The position numbers and the translations under genes were made by a program. Shown here in pieces: positions 23,501 through 34,260 of a stretch of DNA of 64,000 nt. Every line of letters starts with the position of its first letter. The first letter of the stretch is position 1. The stretch is from assembly GCF_905404315.1 (NCBI RefSeq), contig NC_066278.1, forward strand, positions 2,868,001 through 2,932,000, given 5' to 3'. Under the pieces are notes generated by a model. It ran no database searches, was not told the DNA's origin, and was given only the letters and a program-made list of their open reading frames with translations. This stretch comes from Leptidea sinapis. Taxonomy: Eukaryota; Arthropoda; Insecta; Lepidoptera; Pieridae.

Positions 23501-24506
23501 ACACAATGGAGAGGTCAGTAATAAGTAAAATTAGTAAGCAAGCATTTTTTTATGGAAAATGAGGACAAATGATTGTACAGGTCACAGGGTGTTAAATGAT
23601 CACCGCCACCCACATTCTCTTGCAACATCAGTGGAATCACAGGAGTGTTAAATTCTAAATTAAAAAGTTAATGAGCCCTCACTAGTATAAAATATAAAAA
23701 GCAATAAGAATAAAAATCTACTGTACACAAGTTATAAGATCTATAAGAAAAAGACCTTAAAAAATAGTGACACTTAAACTCCAGAAAAAGACCTTAAATA
23801 ACATTACACTTAAACTCCACACATGTGTGGTAGCTACCCAAGCTTAGTAAATTCCAGTTAATAATTGTCTTGTAAATTGATGCAGTAATAACTCTATATT
23901 AATCTATTTGTAGTGCAGAAATTTATTTAGCATTTGTGTGACAGTTTAGTTTGACATTAAAGGCAACACCTACCGAGAATTTCAATCATTAAGGTTTATT
24001 ATCACTCAAAAAAGGATATAAGAGGGGTAAATTTAAATATTATTATAAATACAATTTTCTCTTCATACTGCATAGCTAGACCATTAATAGCAAATTCAAC
24101 ATTTTGATGAAGAATAGAAATTATATGTCACTTTATGTAATAAATACCTAGTTAGTGATGCTTAATGTACATACCCATGTTCATAAATGCCATCATAACA
24201 TCTCCTAGAACTGGTTCCACTCGTCCAGAAAGCTCAGAATACCCTTTAGCAGAATTTCCTACTTCTGCAATGACTGAAAATTAACCTCCCTTTTAGATAC
24301 AAACTGAATATGTAGCCGATTAGTACAGTAAAATTATAAAATATGTCAGTTTCCTTACAGCACTGCATAATTTCAGTAAGAGTTTCCATGCTCATCTTGT
24401 CAGCAGCCTCAAAGCCAGTTTCTAGTAGTACAGTGGACACTGCGATGTTAAGAAATCGACGTCTAGCATCTGAACTAGCTTCGATCCTTTCTATACTTTC
24501 TGACAT
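17502..24506 (-). CDS. TAF8: Transcription initiation factor TFIID subunit 8
   Basis: TAF8 is a histone-fold subunit of TFIID that pairs with TAF10. Six exons in transcript order: 24506-24359, 24273-24175, 20868-20681, 19326-19176, 18843-18709 and 17620-17502, with phases 1, 1, 0, 1, 1. They give 279 residues against 310 in human. Exons 1-2 form the histone fold (RRRFLNIAVSTVLLETGFEA ... TLTEIMQC, then IAEVGNSAKGYSELSGRVEP). Exon 3 has a proline-rich linker ending PFHLPPLPDPHAYIRTP, matching HFPEFPDPHTYIKTP of human. Exon 4 reads VTEYEAIREKAANQKRDIEK and exon 5 FPPYLPCLLP. Exon 6 is an acidic Asn/Glu/Ser tail ending in GG. The second ATG-like codon at 24506 is used because the upstream codon at 24515 is TTG. 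Intron 2 is swollen by transposon relics. Confidence 0.94.
17871..18040 (-). mobile_element. LINE 3' end (family A), degenerate copy
   Basis: On the plus strand it runs from caaatatttttat through gaatgcctcagccctgagaa and cgctagaaactcagcgggct. This is the reverse complement of the 3' end seen at 36480-36612, 57600-57739 and 59255-59382. It lies in TAF8 intron 5. Confidence 0.75.
18870..19140. mobile_element. Interspersed repeat in TAF8 intron 4
   Basis: A GC-richer block in an AT-rich intron includes gacgtagtgttggtaggcc, tggtcaagatcgctggaat and ttccagcaatggacagtgga. Similar words (cagatcaagatcgctgacat) recur at 29682. A minus frame reads through it and joins exon 5, but the exon border at 18843 and the TAF8 alignment exclude it from the protein. 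Confidence 0.55.
19560..20010 (-). mobile_element. tRNA-derived SINE (family 2), two broken copies
   Basis: The minus strand at about 19630-19710 carries a tRNA-like unit with a B-box (gggttcgagtcccgcatcg). It is followed on the plus strand by cttgtatgctttgttcaact and a second partial unit at 19850-20010. The body phrase ccctcacttctgggattaat is shared with 39800-39840. It lies in TAF8 intron 3. Confidence 0.7.
20900..21910 (+). mobile_element. LINE reverse transcriptase relic, split by a SINE
   Basis: From 20900 the plus strand encodes EQYDLLVQNQFGFRSNRSTL, GVFLNL near the first catalytic block, then (with stops and shifts) WFKNYF and a VSWAPHYS remnant of the SVLGPTLF motif. From about 21735 it resumes as FTLDEHLNWTAQI and LRDVAPIETTMMV of the RT C-terminal part. 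The break at about 21400-21710 holds a tRNA-derived SINE segment. It lies in TAF8 intron 2, opposite to TAF8. Confidence 0.75.
21530..21610 (-). mobile_element. tRNA-derived SINE (family 2), partial
   Basis: It has acgatgcgggactcgaaccc and cgacctctggcgttccgtgc, as in the copy at 19640. The minus strand gives the B-box-like ggttcgagtcccg. It is inserted in the LINE relic of TAF8 intron 2. Confidence 0.7.
21920..22010 (-). mobile_element. Fragment of the common LINE-associated repeat
   Basis: cctggaaacaccacaaaagg, aagttcattccacagctttg and tagtacgtggaagaaagctc match the repeat at 29925-29985. It immediately follows the LINE RT relic. Confidence 0.65.
22300..23100 (+). pseudogene. Tc1/mariner-superfamily transposase relic
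   Basis: With several frame changes and stops, the plus strand encodes SGRPRSVRMKKVAIVVRERI, MKTAPRTMSRILKDDLGLAA, KLFTDEIFF (catalytic block TDE), RIYAQSSKEASQLVDRVQHG and SVMVWWNISLEGVTEPCFCE. A degraded QQDSAPAH region follows (KQYLAPAYL, 22985-23010, catalytic Asp lost), then FIRAEDWLSSS at the end. The order and spacing fit a full transposase missing its N-terminal tip and last residues. It lies in TAF8 intron 2 and cannot be active. Confidence 0.8.
23550..23660 (-). mobile_element. Fragment of the common LINE-associated repeat
   Basis: atgaggacaaatgattgtac and accgccacccacattctctt match 29795-29860 and 40290-40340. It lies in TAF8 intron 2. Confidence 0.7.
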
Positions 24507-26897
24507 GATAGACAATCTAAAATTTGCTAATCTTAAAGATTGCTCAACTCCAAACTGTTTTGGAGAAAATTATTAGAAAACACAAAACTGAATTCACATT
24601 TTGCATAAAAGTTATAAGTACGAATAAGTACAAAATACAATGCTCAACTCAAACTGGTTAGGAGAAAATTATTAGAGAATAGGAAATTGAATTCACAAAG
24701 TTATAACTTAGCATATGTACAAAATACAAATCAAATTAAAGTGTTAAAACCAAAATACAATTTCTAATTTAGAAACCAAAATACAATTTACTGTCAATTC
24801 AAAATGTCAAATGCACAGAACACTTACTCTAACGAGGGCAAATGTCATTATAGTATACTTCGAATATTGACACTGTAGAAGTAGTCACTCATTGCCCCTT
24901 TTAGATAGCCATAGTTTTAACAGGAGTAGTCTTTTATTTATTTATTTATTCATAAAGGCTTACCAACTAAATACAATTTATTAACTTATGCACTAAGAAT
25001 TAAACAAATATAATAAAATAGTTTAAATGTACTTAAATTATAGGTAGGCACAACATTACTATAAGAAATACATGTGATATTATAAAATCTATACATTTTG
25101 GAGAGCAATATAAATTTATTTTTTAAAATTAAGAAAGTTTGAAAAGAAGATATCAGTGTTTTCATCTATATTAAAAATACAATTATATAATTGTAAAATT
25201 AGCTGTAGAGGAGAGTTTAAGCCATAATTACTGTGGTGGAATTTAATGTGCATTGGGGAAAAAGTACTAAGACGACAATTGAAGGCAGGCACATGTCCAT
25301 AGCTTAAAAAAATGTGTAAACACAGCAATTGTGAAGCATTTCTACATATTCGCAGAGACCTCATTTGAAATGTATTTAATCTATTCTCATAGCTATCATT
25401 ATCTTGTCTTAGGTGTTGTCATATTATTATTATGACTAAAATTACCCTCCACGGAATTAAATCTTATGACATATTGTCACACACTCCACAGATGATTAGA
25501 AATGTAAATGAATTAGAAAAGCTTGTAATGATAATTATGTATTATTGATGTGAAACATCTATAGCCGCACGTAAAACCGATTTCTGGCGTGGCGACGCAT
25601 GCCGTGGCGACGCGTCGCCTTGTCACAGTAATACCATCCTCAGAGGCAACATCGAATATAACTATTACCGAAGTCACTGATTAAACGAATTAAGTAGTCA
25701 CGATTTGAAATAAATTCGTAAATTTTTGTATTTAATGAAAATAAATGTTTATTCAATTAATAGTCATCGTTATCTGGAAGAAAATCGTAATATTTTATTT
25801 TATCATTATGACATATTTAGTTCCTATCACAATATGTTCTTTTCTGCATATTACTTTTACAAAATAATGTCGATGTTTCACATCTGCCAGGCGTCCCGTG
25901 ACGGCTCACATTTTTTTATGTTTATTATATATATAATATATATTATAGTAACTATAATATTATAGTAACTATAATATTATAGTAACATAACATAACAAAT
26001 ATAATTTACTAAAATCACTATTGCCTATTACTACTACAGTCAGAACTTTAATTATGATCTGGAAATATTATATTGTGTTATTTGTTATTTCTATTCATAT
26101 GTATTTATTTTCTTTCATAAATCTAAGTTTTTAAAATATATATAAAAACTATGTATTATATAAAGGATGTCCCCGAAAGCATGGATAATCCTTGAATCCC
26201 GCACTGGAGAGCTCTCCAGCGCTCAGAAAAAAATATCTAATAAATAATTCCAAGTGATACCCAAAATATGTTTTTTTTTTAGAAAAACTTACGTTTTTTT
26301 TTTACTTTACTTCACATTCATGTGCACAACGCCCACAAAGAAATGACTTCTTTTTCTTTCGTCATTTCGTAGACTACGCTGCGCACTCGTACTTCGCTTT
26401 TTTATGCGCGAACACAAAATAAAAGTCAAAAACGTCCTCCACACACGCAGACCCACGTCCGACTGAAATCAGTACTAACTAAATGCGATTAAACCTTCCC
26501 AAATGCCTTTGTAATTAGGATTCTAAATGATTTAGTCAGTCAGAAACCAAGTGTGGTTTCTGAGTTTCTGCTTATGAATTTAGGATGCTAGCTTGCTGAA
26601 TGCGATTATACTTTTCTAAATTCAGTAATGACTGAATAAAGACGACTAAATTCAGTTATGTGTAATAACCACATAGTCTCAGAATTGAGAATTGTCATTT
26701 TGATTTTTGACAGTGACATTTCATTGTTTACATTTTTGATCTCGAATTATCGTATTTTAAATTTTATGCAATTATTTTCACGTATTTTGTAATAAATACC
26801 TGTCGATGTACTGTGTACATATTGCATATTACTTAATGAAATTTATAATTGTTATACAATTACCTATCTAGTGATACCTATTGCATTTTATCTCATC
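24507..26897. other. Divergent intergenic region TAF8 / TRMU
   Basis: This 2.4-kb spacer should hold promoters for TAF8 (leftward) and TRMU (rightward). It has a repeat at 24930-25380 starting with tttatttatttattcataaa, a small GC-rich patch at 25580-25625 with two gtggcgacgc words, and an AT tandem repeat at 25944-25986. No gene is supported. Confidence 0.5.
25944..25986. repeat. 17-bp tandem repeat, 2.5 copies
   Basis: The unit tatagtaactataatat is repeated at 25944 and 25961 with a partial third copy. It is itself nearly self-complementary. Confidence 0.8.
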
Positions 26898-28949
26898 ATG
26901 TTTAAAAAAATAGCAGTGGGATTGTCCGGTGGTGTAGATAGTGCCGTTGCAGCATATCTTTTGAAGAAATCTGGTGTGGTGATTGTTATTATATGTTTAT
27001 TACAATTGAATCTTATCGAAACATTAATGTCTTAATATTATATTTTAGCATTTCAAGTTGAGGGTGTTTTTATGAGAAACTGGGATAGCACCTATGAAGG
27101 TGGTGTATGTTCGGACGAAAAAGACTATGAAGATGCTTCATTTGTTTGCCGTAAGCTTGATATTCCACTGCATAGAGTTCATTTTATCAAGCAGTATTGG
27201 AATGATGTATTTACAGTTCTAATACATGAATATGAAGCAGGCTTAACACCTAACCCAGATATATTATGCAACAGATTTATTAAATTTGACAGTTTTTTCG
27301 AACATTGCAGGAATAACTTAGAAGTTGATGCTATTGCAACTGGCCACTATGCCAACACTTCTTTTGGACCTTATTTGGAGCATTATAAAGAAACTGAAAG
27401 TAAGAAAATTTAAAAATAAAGTGCCAGCAGAAGTGAAAACCTGAACATTAATGTTGCACAGTTTTTAATACTTTGGAATAGTTAACGAATAATTTCAGAG
27501 GAATTGCTTTTTTATCAGTCTTAAAGTACTAGCATTTATGTGGTTAAATACAATATTCATTTATTGCACTATAAGTACACAAAAATGACAATTTATATTT
27601 CATAAAAAATTAACACTTTCTGAAGTAGAAGTGAAATAAAGAAGAACTAATACAGTTATTTTACATTAAAAATTTTATCTCTCAGAAAACTCTACTTTCA
27701 TCCAATTTCAATGACTGTCTTACATATTTACGATCATGTCATATGTTCTGATGTGAGTTTAACATTTTATAAACATCCCAAGAAAAGTGCTTAACACAGC
27801 TAAAGAAGTTTTCACTTCAGTAAATTTCAATTTATTTGAATAAATTGAAATATATATTTATATTTTCCAATTTCAGAAGTTAAATTACTCCAGCCCACAG
27901 ATAAACATAAAGACCAAACATTTTTCTTAAGTCAAGTTAAACAATTTTCATTAAGAAAGTGTATGTTTCCGTTAGCTTATTTATTAAAAACTGAAGTAAG
28001 GGAAATAGCAAGAAAGGAAGGTCTAATAAATGTTGCAAATAAGAAAGACAGTACTGGTATCTGCTTTATTGGTAAAAATAAATTTAAATTTTTTATAGAT
28101 GAGGTAAAATAAATATTTTTCAAATATAAACATATAAAAACTTTATTTCACAAATTCATATTTCAAATAATTCTAATTGCAGTTTATAACAGAAAAGCAA
28201 GGAGATTTCATTGATATTGATACTGGACAAAAAGTTGGAAACCATACAGGCATACACAAGTGGACTGTTGGACAGAGATGTTGCCTTAATAGTTATAAAG
28301 ATGCTTACTTTGTATTTAAAAAAGACTTAGAATCAAATAATATTTATGTGGTAGGTTTTGTTTAGATTATACTATAATTTAACTATGTGCCATGACTGTC
28401 TGTCTGTGCAACTCATAAACTACCAACAGTTTATATCAATAGATATGCATGTGGTTTTAAATATAATATATGTCAAGGATGCAGCGGAAAACGTTGATAT
28501 TCGAAAGTAAATGGTAATTTTATTGTTTCTTTCAGTTCTTTTGCCACATGTTTTCAAAACCACAACAGAAATACTAATAATTAACTATTACTTCAATGTA
28601 GTTATGTGATTGTGAAATAGATTTGCTACATTATGTTTTATGAAATTCACAGGTTCCTGGTACAAAGCATACAGCATTATGGAATAATATATGCTTTACG
28701 GATATACCACATTGGATTTCTAAACAGCCATGTGAGCTTAGATCTAACAGTGTACTACATTGCCATTTTAGGTTTCAACATACTAAACCCTTAGTGCCAT
28801 GTAGAGTTGTCAAAAACCATGACGGTCTTACTATTCTTCTAAATAATAAATTAAGAGCATTAACGGAGGGTCAGTTTGCAGTTTTATACAAAGATGAGGA
28901 ATGTCTTGGAGGTGCAAAAATAAAAAGTGTTTTTAAAAATTTAATATAA
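26898..28949 (+). CDS. TRMU: Mitochondrial tRNA-specific 2-thiouridylase (TRMU/MnmA)
   Basis: TRMU puts sulfur on U34 of mitochondrial tRNAs for Lys, Glu and Gln. Five exons: 26898-26973, 27049-27399, 27877-28103, 28183-28350 and 28653-28949, with phases 1, 1, 0, 0. They give 372 residues against 421 in human and 368 in E. coli. The P-loop-like ATP site SGGVDSAVAA is at residues 10-19. The catalytic Cys of NPDILCNRFIKF is near residue 99 and the second, in DSTGICFIG, near 205. The substrate region EVRE.AR and the C-terminal CHFRFQHTKPLVPC barrel also match. The donor after exon 1 (GTGTGG) is weak but fixes the phase. Intron 2 hosts a complete MITE. No signal for mitochondrial import could be judged from the short N-terminus. 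Confidence 0.94.
27430..27818. mobile_element. MITE in TRMU intron 2
   Basis: It begins gaagtgaaaacctgaac and ends gaagttttcacttc, giving inverted ends of about 11 bp. The body matches the split element at 6865-9527 (for example catttatgtggttaaatacaa and tttatctctcagaaaa). It is 389 bp and non-coding. Target-site duplication is not clear. Confidence 0.8.
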
Positions 28950-29003
28950 ATTGGTAATCCAAGCTAAACCCCTTATTGAAAATTTGTTACTTATTTTTTA
29001 ATG

Positions 29004-29009
29004 CAATAA
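29004..29009 (+). promoter_or_regulatory. Candidate TRMU polyadenylation signal
   Basis: aataaa lies about 55 bases after the TRMU stop. Confidence 0.5.
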
Positions 29010-29202
29010 AATTTACAATACTGTGTTAAATAATTATTAATTATAATAAAGTCCATTTTTTTTAAATTTTACAAAATTGATTCCATGTGAATTATTTTTA
29101 GTATCAATTAATTCACCACCACTGATTCAAAAAATAATGTAACTAGTCTGGCCATAAATATTGTTACCTACTTACTTACTTATCTTCTACTTTTTCTTGT
29201 GA

Positions 29203-29400
29203 ATTCAAACTCAAATATTTTTATTTCAAATAGGATTTAAAATCACTTATTAAATGTCAAAAACTACCAACCATTCGAAATAGTATGCCTCAGACCTGAG
29301 AAGAATGGGTGCAAGTAACTCAGTTTGTTTTTCTTTATTAAGTTACAATATAATCTAGAATCATACAATAAAATTTATAATTAAACAGCCTGAGGGTGTT
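29203..29400 (-). mobile_element. LINE 3' end (family A)
   Basis: The plus strand reads caaactcaaatatttttatt, gcctcagacctgagaagaat and cctgagggtgtttgctcc. This is the reverse complement of the 36400-36612 copy, including the stretch just after its stop codon. Confidence 0.85.
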
Positions 29401-29679
29401 TGCTCCATTCTACTAGGAATGGCCTTAATGGGAACATTCCACAGACCTCTGTGGTATCATTTTTACTATTCAATACTACAAATGTTTTGTACATTTTCTG
29501 GGATCATGTTTAAAAGCATATACAGCACCCAATAAAAGATTTAATAACTCAACTTGACTGATTAGTAGGCATAATAACTTTGTTCCTCGTGATAACATTA
29601 TGGATGTCACAGTTTCTAGAAAATTTGTTATGTGATTTTTTAAAATTATTTTAAAATTATTAAAACAGTCAAAACGTTC

Positions 29680-30060
29680 TGATCAGATCAAGATCGCTGA
29701 CATAGTTTGGATGAGTGCAGCGAAGGAGCTACTGTCATGGAGATCTTTGCAATTGTCAAGAAGTGTTTTATGGAACGGGAAGATAAAGGAGCGTGCAGGT
29801 CACCTGGTGTTAAGTGATCACCGTCACCCACATTCTCTTGCAACACCACAGGAATCACCGGAGTGTTGCCGGCCTTTAAGAAAGGTGTACGCGCTTTTAT
29901 TGAAGGTACCCATGTCGTATCGTCCCGGAAACACCGCACAAAGAAGCTCAATCCACAGGTTTGTAGTACGTGGAAGAAATATTGAAAACCGCAGTGTGGA
30001 GCACCGCTACACATGCAAATGGTGGGGATAATATCGTAACTATTGGCGTGTCGTGCGAAG
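29680..30060 (-). mobile_element. Common lepidopteran LINE-associated repeat, best copy
   Basis: The plus strand carries gcgtgcaggtcacctggtgt, accgtcacccacattctctt, ttgccggcctttaagaaagg, catgtcgtatcgtcccggaa and gtttgtagtacgtggaagaa. Partial copies occur at 4379, 21920, 23550, 40280 and 43400. It is higher in GC than its surroundings. Both strands are open for about 107 codons by chance. Confidence 0.75.
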
Positions 30061-30069
30061 GTGGAAATC

Positions 30070-30240
30070 AGTGGCAGGAACCAGCATGTTTATTTCTTAA
30101 ATGATTCTCTAGAACCTAGGTTATAAATAGCGGGAATAGCCCTCTTCTGCAGCACAAAGACGGTTTTAATATTGGCTGCAGCCGCTGCATCGCCCCATAA
30201 CAGAGTACTTTAAAGTAATACTCAGCGTAGCGAAACTAAG
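30070..30240 (-). mobile_element. LINE RT C-terminal coding fragment
   Basis: The minus strand encodes LLWGDAA, IKTVFVLQKRAIPAIYNLG and SRESFK, the same block as 57120-57210 (QKGAIRAIYNLG). With 29203-29400 it may be one LINE interrupted by the repeat at 29680-30060. Confidence 0.7.
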
Positions 30241-30249
30241 AAAAAAAGC

Positions 30250-30930
30250 AGCCAAGTGCGAGTCGCACTCGCCCATAAAGGGTTCGGTAGCAGTAAATAA
30301 CATAATATAAAAGTTATTTAATAATAATATTACTTGAATTTATTGAATTAAAGGTAAATTGCAGTTTACGATTTATGACAATTATTAAAAAAAACTTTTT
30401 TTATTTATTTATCATACTATAGGTCAACTTAGCATTTAAAAAACCACAATTAATTTTAAACAATTAATGCTAATAATTACTTCATAATACGTCACTACTT
30501 AAGATATAAATTAAATTAACAACAAGTGAAAATGTTTGTACGACTTAAAACTAGTAAATATATAGAATAGTAAATAAAACTTAACAGGTTCAAATTACCA
30601 TAGCTCTCTCACGCAACTATTCAGTTTAGAAAAACATGGTATTAGAAACCAAAATATCATTTTTGAAGACCTCTATCTATCCACAGATATGAGTTTGATG
30701 AAAAAAAAAATTCAGAGTTTTAGTTCTAAGTATGGGGAAACCCCAAAATTTACTGTTTTTTTCCATTTTTGTGTGAAAATCTTTATGCGGTTCACAGAAT
30801 ACATCTACTTACCAAATTTCAACAGTATACATCTCATAGTTTCGGAAAAAAGTGGCTGTGACATACGGAAGGACAGACAGACATGACGAATCCATGAGGG
30901 TACTGTTTGCGGAACGTGCAGTCATCGATA
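30250..30930 (+). mobile_element. Interspersed repeat with gcgagtcgcactcgcccat head
   Basis: It starts at agcagccaagtgcgagtcgc and acccataaagggttcggtag and ends with gtggctgtgacatacggaag, gacagacagacatgacg and gagggtactgtttgcg. This head and tail pair is familiar from lepidopteran non-autonomous elements. A reversed head fragment lies at 16265-16320. Confidence 0.65.
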
Positions 30931-31860
30931 GATTGACAGATATACAGATACAGCTATAATCTTATAAGGATAGGAGATAGCCAAATCCACTACGTTTTAA
31001 CAACTGTTCGCTTTCAAACTTAGGCGGATTTTACTTCGTTACCAATCGCCATACCTTACTTAAAGTATTAGTTATAAAGTATTTCAAACTTATGTAAAAT
31101 GACTGCACGATTCAGACAAATAAAATATTCGAATAATTCAAAAATAAATTTCACTTTTTACGTAGGCAGTCGCGCCTCTTATTATTCAGTATTAACCTAT
31201 CTCATATCATGATACCTATCTCATTCTCAAGCATTAATGGCAATCGTGGTAAAGCACCACTTGAAAATAAAAGTATTTATGGTTTTATAATCAACTTTAT
31301 TTGTTCTTTGTTTTCACCAAACTAAAATTTACGTGCTTTACAGTAATAATTTGAGATATTCCTGATGAACGGCACCCACGAAATAGACGATTGCACGTTA
31401 GTGACCGTACATTCATAACCCTTTTATACAAAGGTATCTACTCTGTTGTGTCAATTGTCATCAATTCAAGATAATTCAAGGCCCTACGGTAGTGGTTATA
31501 TTCTCTTTGACCCAAAGGTTATGTAGATAAATCAATGAACGTGAACTGTGTGGAAATTAGTAATTTTTCTTAAAATTCTTGCGAATATTTGTTTTAAAGG
31601 ATATTTATAAATTTTCTGGTGAAAACAGAATAGATTATCTTAGCTGTTACCAACAGAAGAAAGAGTATATATTATTTATTGGTGTGTTGATATTGACGTA
31701 AACTTTAATGATTGATTTTTAGAAACTTCGATCTAAATTTTTTTAAACGGACGAAAGTGCGTAAAATACCATTATTGCTATCTGCTTATTCCTCGCGATA
31801 TTCCATTTGTTTATTAGATTCACTGAACCCAATTTTTTTGCAGGCTTATAACTTACTAAA
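30931..31860 (+). other. YKT6 upstream region and probable 5' UTR intron
   Basis: There is no coding frame. The sequence ctgaacccaatttttttgcag ends at 31842, 18 bases before the YKT6 ATG, and looks like a 3' splice site. A 5' UTR intron is therefore likely. Confidence 0.55.
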
Positions 31861-32457
31861 ATGGTGAAAGTGTACGGTCTGGGTGTGCTGTATAAAGATG
31901 TAAATAGTGCCACAATTCTAAAAGCTGCATACGACTTGCAGAGTTTCAGTTTCTTTCAACGATCCTCTGTACAAGAGTTTATGACATTTGTTAGTAGAAC
32001 AATTGTTGAAAGGACTCAGCCTGCTTCAAGGCAGTCAGTGAAAGAAGGTGAATATATGCTTCAAGTTTATGTTAGAGCTGATAATCTCGCGGGTGTCCTC
32101 ATTTCTGATCATGAGTATCCCAATAGAGTGGCACACACATTAATCACTAAAATATTGGATGAGTTCTCGGCTAAAGTACCAGCAGCCTCTTGGCCTACTG
32201 GAAATGAAACTACAGTGGATTTCCCGCTATTACCTCAGTATTTAGCTAAATATCAAAACCCAAGAGAAGCTGATGCATTAACAAAGATACAAAATGACTT
32301 GGATGAAACTAAAATTATTCTTCATGACACAATAAAAGCAGTTTTAGACCGAGGTGAGAAGTTGGATGATTTAGTTGAGAAGTCGAACAGTCTCTCAATG
32401 CACAGTAAAGCATTCTATAAGACTGCTCGGAAAACAAACAGCTGTTGTAACTTCTAG
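31861..32457 (+). CDS. YKT6: R-SNARE protein YKT6
   Basis: This v-SNARE acts in ER-Golgi, endosomal and autophagosome fusion. The single coding exon of 198 residues matches the family length. The N-terminal longin domain (residues 1-130) includes VKVYGLGVLYKDVNSATILK, the SFFQRSSVQEFMTF face and RTQPASRQSVKEGEYMLQVY. The SNARE motif (about 137-195) has the zero-layer Arg in KAVLDRGEKLDDLVEKSN. The C-terminus is NSCCNF. The two Cys used for lipid anchoring are present, but the protein ends one residue earlier after them than human CCAIM. The likely 5' UTR acceptor lies 18 bases upstream of the ATG. The 3' UTR extends to about 32810, where aataaa (32789) is present. Confidence 0.96.
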   Translation: MVKVYGLGVLYKDVNSATILKAAYDLQSFSFFQRSSVQEFMTFVSRTIVERTQPASRQSVKEGEYMLQVYVRADNLAGVLISDHEYPNRVAHTLITKILDEFSAKVPAASWPTGNETTVDFPLLPQYLAKYQNPREADALTKIQNDLDETKIILHDTIKAVLDRGEKLDDLVEKSNSLSMHSKAFYKTARKTNSCCNF

Positions 32458-32788
32458 GTTTAGTAATCTCATAGATGTTGTTGTTAGCTTCATTCTTGTG
32501 ATTGTATTTAATGAGGATGTTAATTAAATATGTTTACTTTGCATATAAATGTCTGCAGATATTTCTATTTCTATATCGATTAAATTGTTAAGTATTTATT
32601 TGTTTTTCATAAAATGTGGATACTGAAAATTGTAATGTATTTTATTAACAACCTCTATGCCTAATTGTATTCTATATTATGTAAACCAAAACTTATTGTT
32701 ACAAAATATGGTATGTTTAATGCTTATATATTATATAATATAATATTGTAATATTAAGGTATTGTGGAGAGTTTTAAATGGATCTAGC

Positions 32789-32794
32789 AATAAA
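32789..32794 (+). promoter_or_regulatory. Candidate YKT6 polyadenylation signal
   Basis: aataaa lies about 330 bases after the YKT6 stop, in AT-rich 3' UTR-like sequence. Confidence 0.5.
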
Positions 32795-32994
32795 AACCTT
32801 ATTGTCCGTGTTTATAGAACATTGTTAGTGTATTTGAACTATTTGGATATGTATATATGCTTAATTGTTTACTGTAAAAAACCTATACTGATTTGATAGA
32901 TTGATTTAAACATTAATTTGAAATGAAAGCATTAATGTAGTATGTCCACTTACACAAGAGAATATAATATTGTTATAATTAAAGCATTTGGAAA

Positions 32995-33130
32995 CACAGA
33001 GCATACTCCCACCTTAAAGACTGGCAACACATGTCTTGACCCCGGTTTTGCAGATGTTCATAGACGGTTGCCTCAACACTCCCCATCACATGAGCCTCTA
33101 GCCTGTTTGCCCCCCTTTTACATAAAAAAA
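32995..33130 (+). mobile_element. Interspersed repeat 3' end ending in cataaaaaa
   Basis: aaagactggcaacacatgtc, ttttgcagatgttcatagac and ctgtttgcccccctttta then cataaaaaaa follow the consensus of a common lepidopteran repeat (ggccggcaacgc ... tttgccccctatta). Confidence 0.6.
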
Positions 33131-33737
33131 TGTGGTTACTGTGTGTGCATGTATTTATTTAGTTCTAGTTAATTCAATGTTTTTATTAACTTGCTTCCTT
33201 GAGTTAAAATATTTTTTAGATTTAGTTTCAATCTATTTAAGATGTTGATTGATGTATGAAATTATTTTACATCTTAAAACACCATTTGCGAAAATATAAT
33301 TTGTTTTTTAACTTAGTGTGTGTAACCATTGCGTGGGATGTTGATTTGTATGTTCTCATGTATATATTATATATGTTGATTTGACTTTTATCATTGCGGA
33401 ACTTAAATAATGTTATTATTAGTACAGGTACTCACATAATTATATTATTATTGAGTTGAAGCTGATATTTCAATCCAACTGCATGAATTGTGGTCACTGC
33501 AGAACTGCAGATGTGGCGAGATTTGTCAAGAGTTTTAAGAAACTGGGGTAATCCACGGTTTAAATAATAATAATGTAATATCTAAATTACCTTATTCTTT
33601 GTTAATTCAAAATATAGGTGACTAGTTAAAAACATTGACTTTTTGAAGCTTTGAAAATAATTAACTTTAATAATTAAATAATTAACTTTAATAAAAAATA
33701 GTGTAATGGTCATGTTTTGATGGCTATATTAAACAAT

Positions 33738-34260
33738 ATTTATTTATTTATTTATTTATAGGACAACCAGTAGTTGTTACATTCTAATACGCTTAAAATA
33801 TATCAAATATTAACAAATAATGAGTTGAATGTACAACAAATTAAGGTGTCACAACATGCACAGAAAACAATTATATAAAATAAAGCAAAAATTATAAAAT
33901 CAAGATATGAATTTGAAAAGAAGGAAAAAAAAGAAGAAGAAGAATATTAATCATATTTTGGCGCCTAACAATCTCGTAATATTTTTTTTAAAAGCAGGTA
34001 AAGAATCTTTAAAAATATCTACTTCACCACAGATGGAGTTATAAGTTCTTGATAGACGTGGTATGGGAGAAAATTGCTTAAGGTTAGTTTTGGCAAATGG
34101 CTGATGGAACAGGCCAGCTCCTACCTGCGCACGCCTTGGTACTCGGCGGGGAACTCGTAAGCTGATGGAGTGCACGAGTGATGGACTGTCGAACTGATTT
34201 CTAATTATTTTGTATAAAAATATTAGATCTAGCATTTGTCATCGAACAGAAAGACTTCAA
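33738..34260 (-). mobile_element. LINE 3' end (family B) with ORF2 C-terminus
   Basis: The minus frame from 34235 encodes ISLRVPRRVPR, LFHQPFAKTNLKQFSPIPRL and RTYNSICGEVDIFKDSLPAF, followed by KKNITRLL. This is the F-K-x(4)-FK-ITRLL type of end found in lepidopteran LINE ORF2. The A-rich/tttatttattta end lies at 33738. Similar tails begin at 13075 and 24930. Confidence 0.7.

Noticed and set aside
29688..30031. Overlapping 106-108 codon frames on both strands
   Set aside because: They fall inside a dispersed repeat present in at least five partial copies in this window.
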